DNA from: Planococcus maritimus
Lineage (GTDB): Bacteria > Bacillota > Bacilli > Bacillales_A > Planococcaceae
Reading direction: 5' to 3'
Length of the DNA stretch: 64,000 bases
Assembly (NCBI RefSeq): GCF_001592825.1
Contig: NZ_LTZG01000001.1
Coordinates: forward strand, 1,054,001 to 1,118,000
Below, piece after piece: positions 63,257 through 64,000 of the stretch; position 1 is the stretch's first letter, and the number at the start of each line of letters is the position of its first letter. Below the pieces are notes generated by a model that saw only the letters and a list, made by a program, of their open reading frames with translations, did not search any database and was not told where the DNA came from. The position numbers and the translations under genes were made by a program.

Positions 63257-64000
63257 ATGACGACCATTACCGAAGCGCGCGAAACGATTACCGGATCGAT
63301 TGAAAAAAATCGCACCCACTACCTGCGCATCAGCCATGCCATCCATGAAAATCCAGAAATCGGCAATGAAGAAGTCTTCGCCAGCGGTCTGCTGACGAAG
63401 TTGCTTGAAGAAGCCGGATTTCAAGTCGAGACAGGAGTAGCCGGTCACCCTACCGCCTTTTATGCGGTCCGCGACAGCCAAAAACCAGGGCCTGCGATCG
63501 CTTTTCTCGCTGAGTACGATGCCTTGCCCGGCATTGGTCATGCGTGTGGGCACAATATTATCGGCACGACAAGCGTTGCAGCCGCCATTGCGCTCAGCAA
63601 AACTTTAGAAGTGTCGGGTGGTCGCGTTGTGGTTCTTGGCACGCCCGCTGAAGAAGGCGGACCGAATGGCAGCGCGAAAGGCAGTTTCGTCAAACACGGG
63701 CTGCTTGAACAGATCGATGCCGCCTTGATGCTTCACCCTTCCGGAAATTCGGCAGTTACCGGCCCTTCGCTTGCCGTCGATCCCTTGAGTTTTCATTTTT
63801 ACGGCAAGCCTGCCCATGCTGCAGGATCTCCTGAAAAAGGCATTAATGCACTCGATGCTGTGCTTCAATTATTTAATGGCATCAATGCCCTTCGCCAGCA
63901 ACTGCCGGATGATGCCCGGGTTCACGGCATCATCACGCACGGAGGCGATGCACCAAACATTATTCCCGAATACGCCTCCGCCCGTTTCTATATTCGCGGC
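63257..64000 (+). CDS. M20-family amidohydrolase/aminoacylase (runs off the window)
   Basis: The first 248 codons are present; the gene continues beyond 64000. It is an M20D-type zinc amidohydrolase (AbgB/aminoacylase-like): HAIHENPEIGNEE near residue 28, FLAEYDALPGIGHACGHN near 84, GTPAEEGGPNGSAKG near 130 and FYGKPAHAAGSPEKG near 178. It should remove an acyl group from an N-acyl amino acid. It follows metQ by 51 nt without a terminator, under the same SAM riboswitch, so an N-acyl-methionine or other sulfur compound is a plausible substrate (inference). The ribosome binding site is GAGGAGG. Confidence 0.87.
   Translation, partial: MTTITEARETITGSIEKNRTHYLRISHAIHENPEIGNEEVFASGLLTKLLEEAGFQVETGVAGHPTAFYAVRDSQKPGPAIAFLAEYDALPGIGHACGHNIIGTTSVAAAIALSKTLEVSGGRVVVLGTPAEEGGPNGSAKGSFVKHGLLEQIDAALMLHPSGNSAVTGPSLAVDPLSFHFYGKPAHAAGSPEKGINALDAVLQLFNGINALRQQLPDDARVHGIITHGGDAPNIIPEYASARFYIRG

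Overview
The window looks like a chromosomal segment of a low-to-mid GC member of the Bacillota, most likely a Planococcaceae bacterium (Planococcus/Planomicrobium type). This rests on gene content and order (yrrT-luxS-mccA-mccB, SAM riboswitches, metNPQ, YfmM-type ABC-F, SE1832-family small protein, CcpA-type cre sites), strong AGGAGG ribosome binding sites and abundant intrinsic terminators. The genus is an inference; no rRNA or tRNA gene is present. About 57 protein genes are supported, nearly all housekeeping or metabolic. No prophage, insertion sequence, CRISPR array or toxin-antitoxin system was found.

Layout. 1-230: structured extragenic repeat. 279-6809 (all minus): kbl, a MarR-YhgE/Pip membrane protein pair with two operator-like palindromes, and the cysteine/AI-2 operon yrrT-luxS-mccA-mccB. 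6960-13057 (minus): YczE-type membrane protein, YbaK deacylase, topoisomerase III, FMN reductase, cation/proton antiporter. 13207-14992 (plus): SE1832-type protein and ABC-F ATPase. 15151-16260: non-coding block with a 3-copy, 246-bp tandem repeat. 16315-19823 (minus): PLD-like protein, ECF sigma factor, CNNM transporter. 19974-24085 (plus): M20 dipeptidase, PlsY paralogue, DegV, DUF2804. 24150-31132: glycerophosphodiesterase with a 50-aa membrane protein, kynA, YusW-like lipoprotein, tandem GNAT, heterodimeric ABC exporter. 31296-36547: EamA permease, PAS-GGDEF-EAL protein, a second 3-copy repeat array (34540-35220), split ThrE-type exporter. 36638-42308: AdhB-like dehydrogenase, secreted beta-propeller, AlaX, lipid kinase. 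42366-47351: ALDH-LysDH-acyl-CoA dehydrogenase operon under a perfect cre, divergent from a MerR/TipAS regulator and a 42-aa zinc ribbon. 47402-57608: TrhO, 2-hydroxyacid dehydrogenase, DedA, a symporter/Yip1/MbcS operon with cre and a TetR-like palindrome, MscS-type channel, EamA, small HTH protein. 57665-64000: methionine region, metYX (minus) and metNPQ plus an M20 amidohydrolase (plus), each behind its own SAM riboswitch with divergent promoters.

How the genes work together. Sulfur metabolism dominates both ends: yrrT/luxS/mccAB recycle S-adenosylhomocysteine sulfur to cysteine, while metXY make homocysteine from homoserine and metNPQ import methionine. A second theme is carboxylate and amino-acid catabolism under carbon catabolite control (lysine oxidation operon; symporter plus acyl-CoA synthetase).

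The most interesting unexplained signal is a family of long imperfect hairpins at four places in the window (8-86, 15155-15732, 16084-16161, 34560-35084). Two loci are tandem arrays. The sequences differ, but stem changes are compensatory and the CCAGGAA...CACCTGT apical loop is kept, which points to selection on the folded form.
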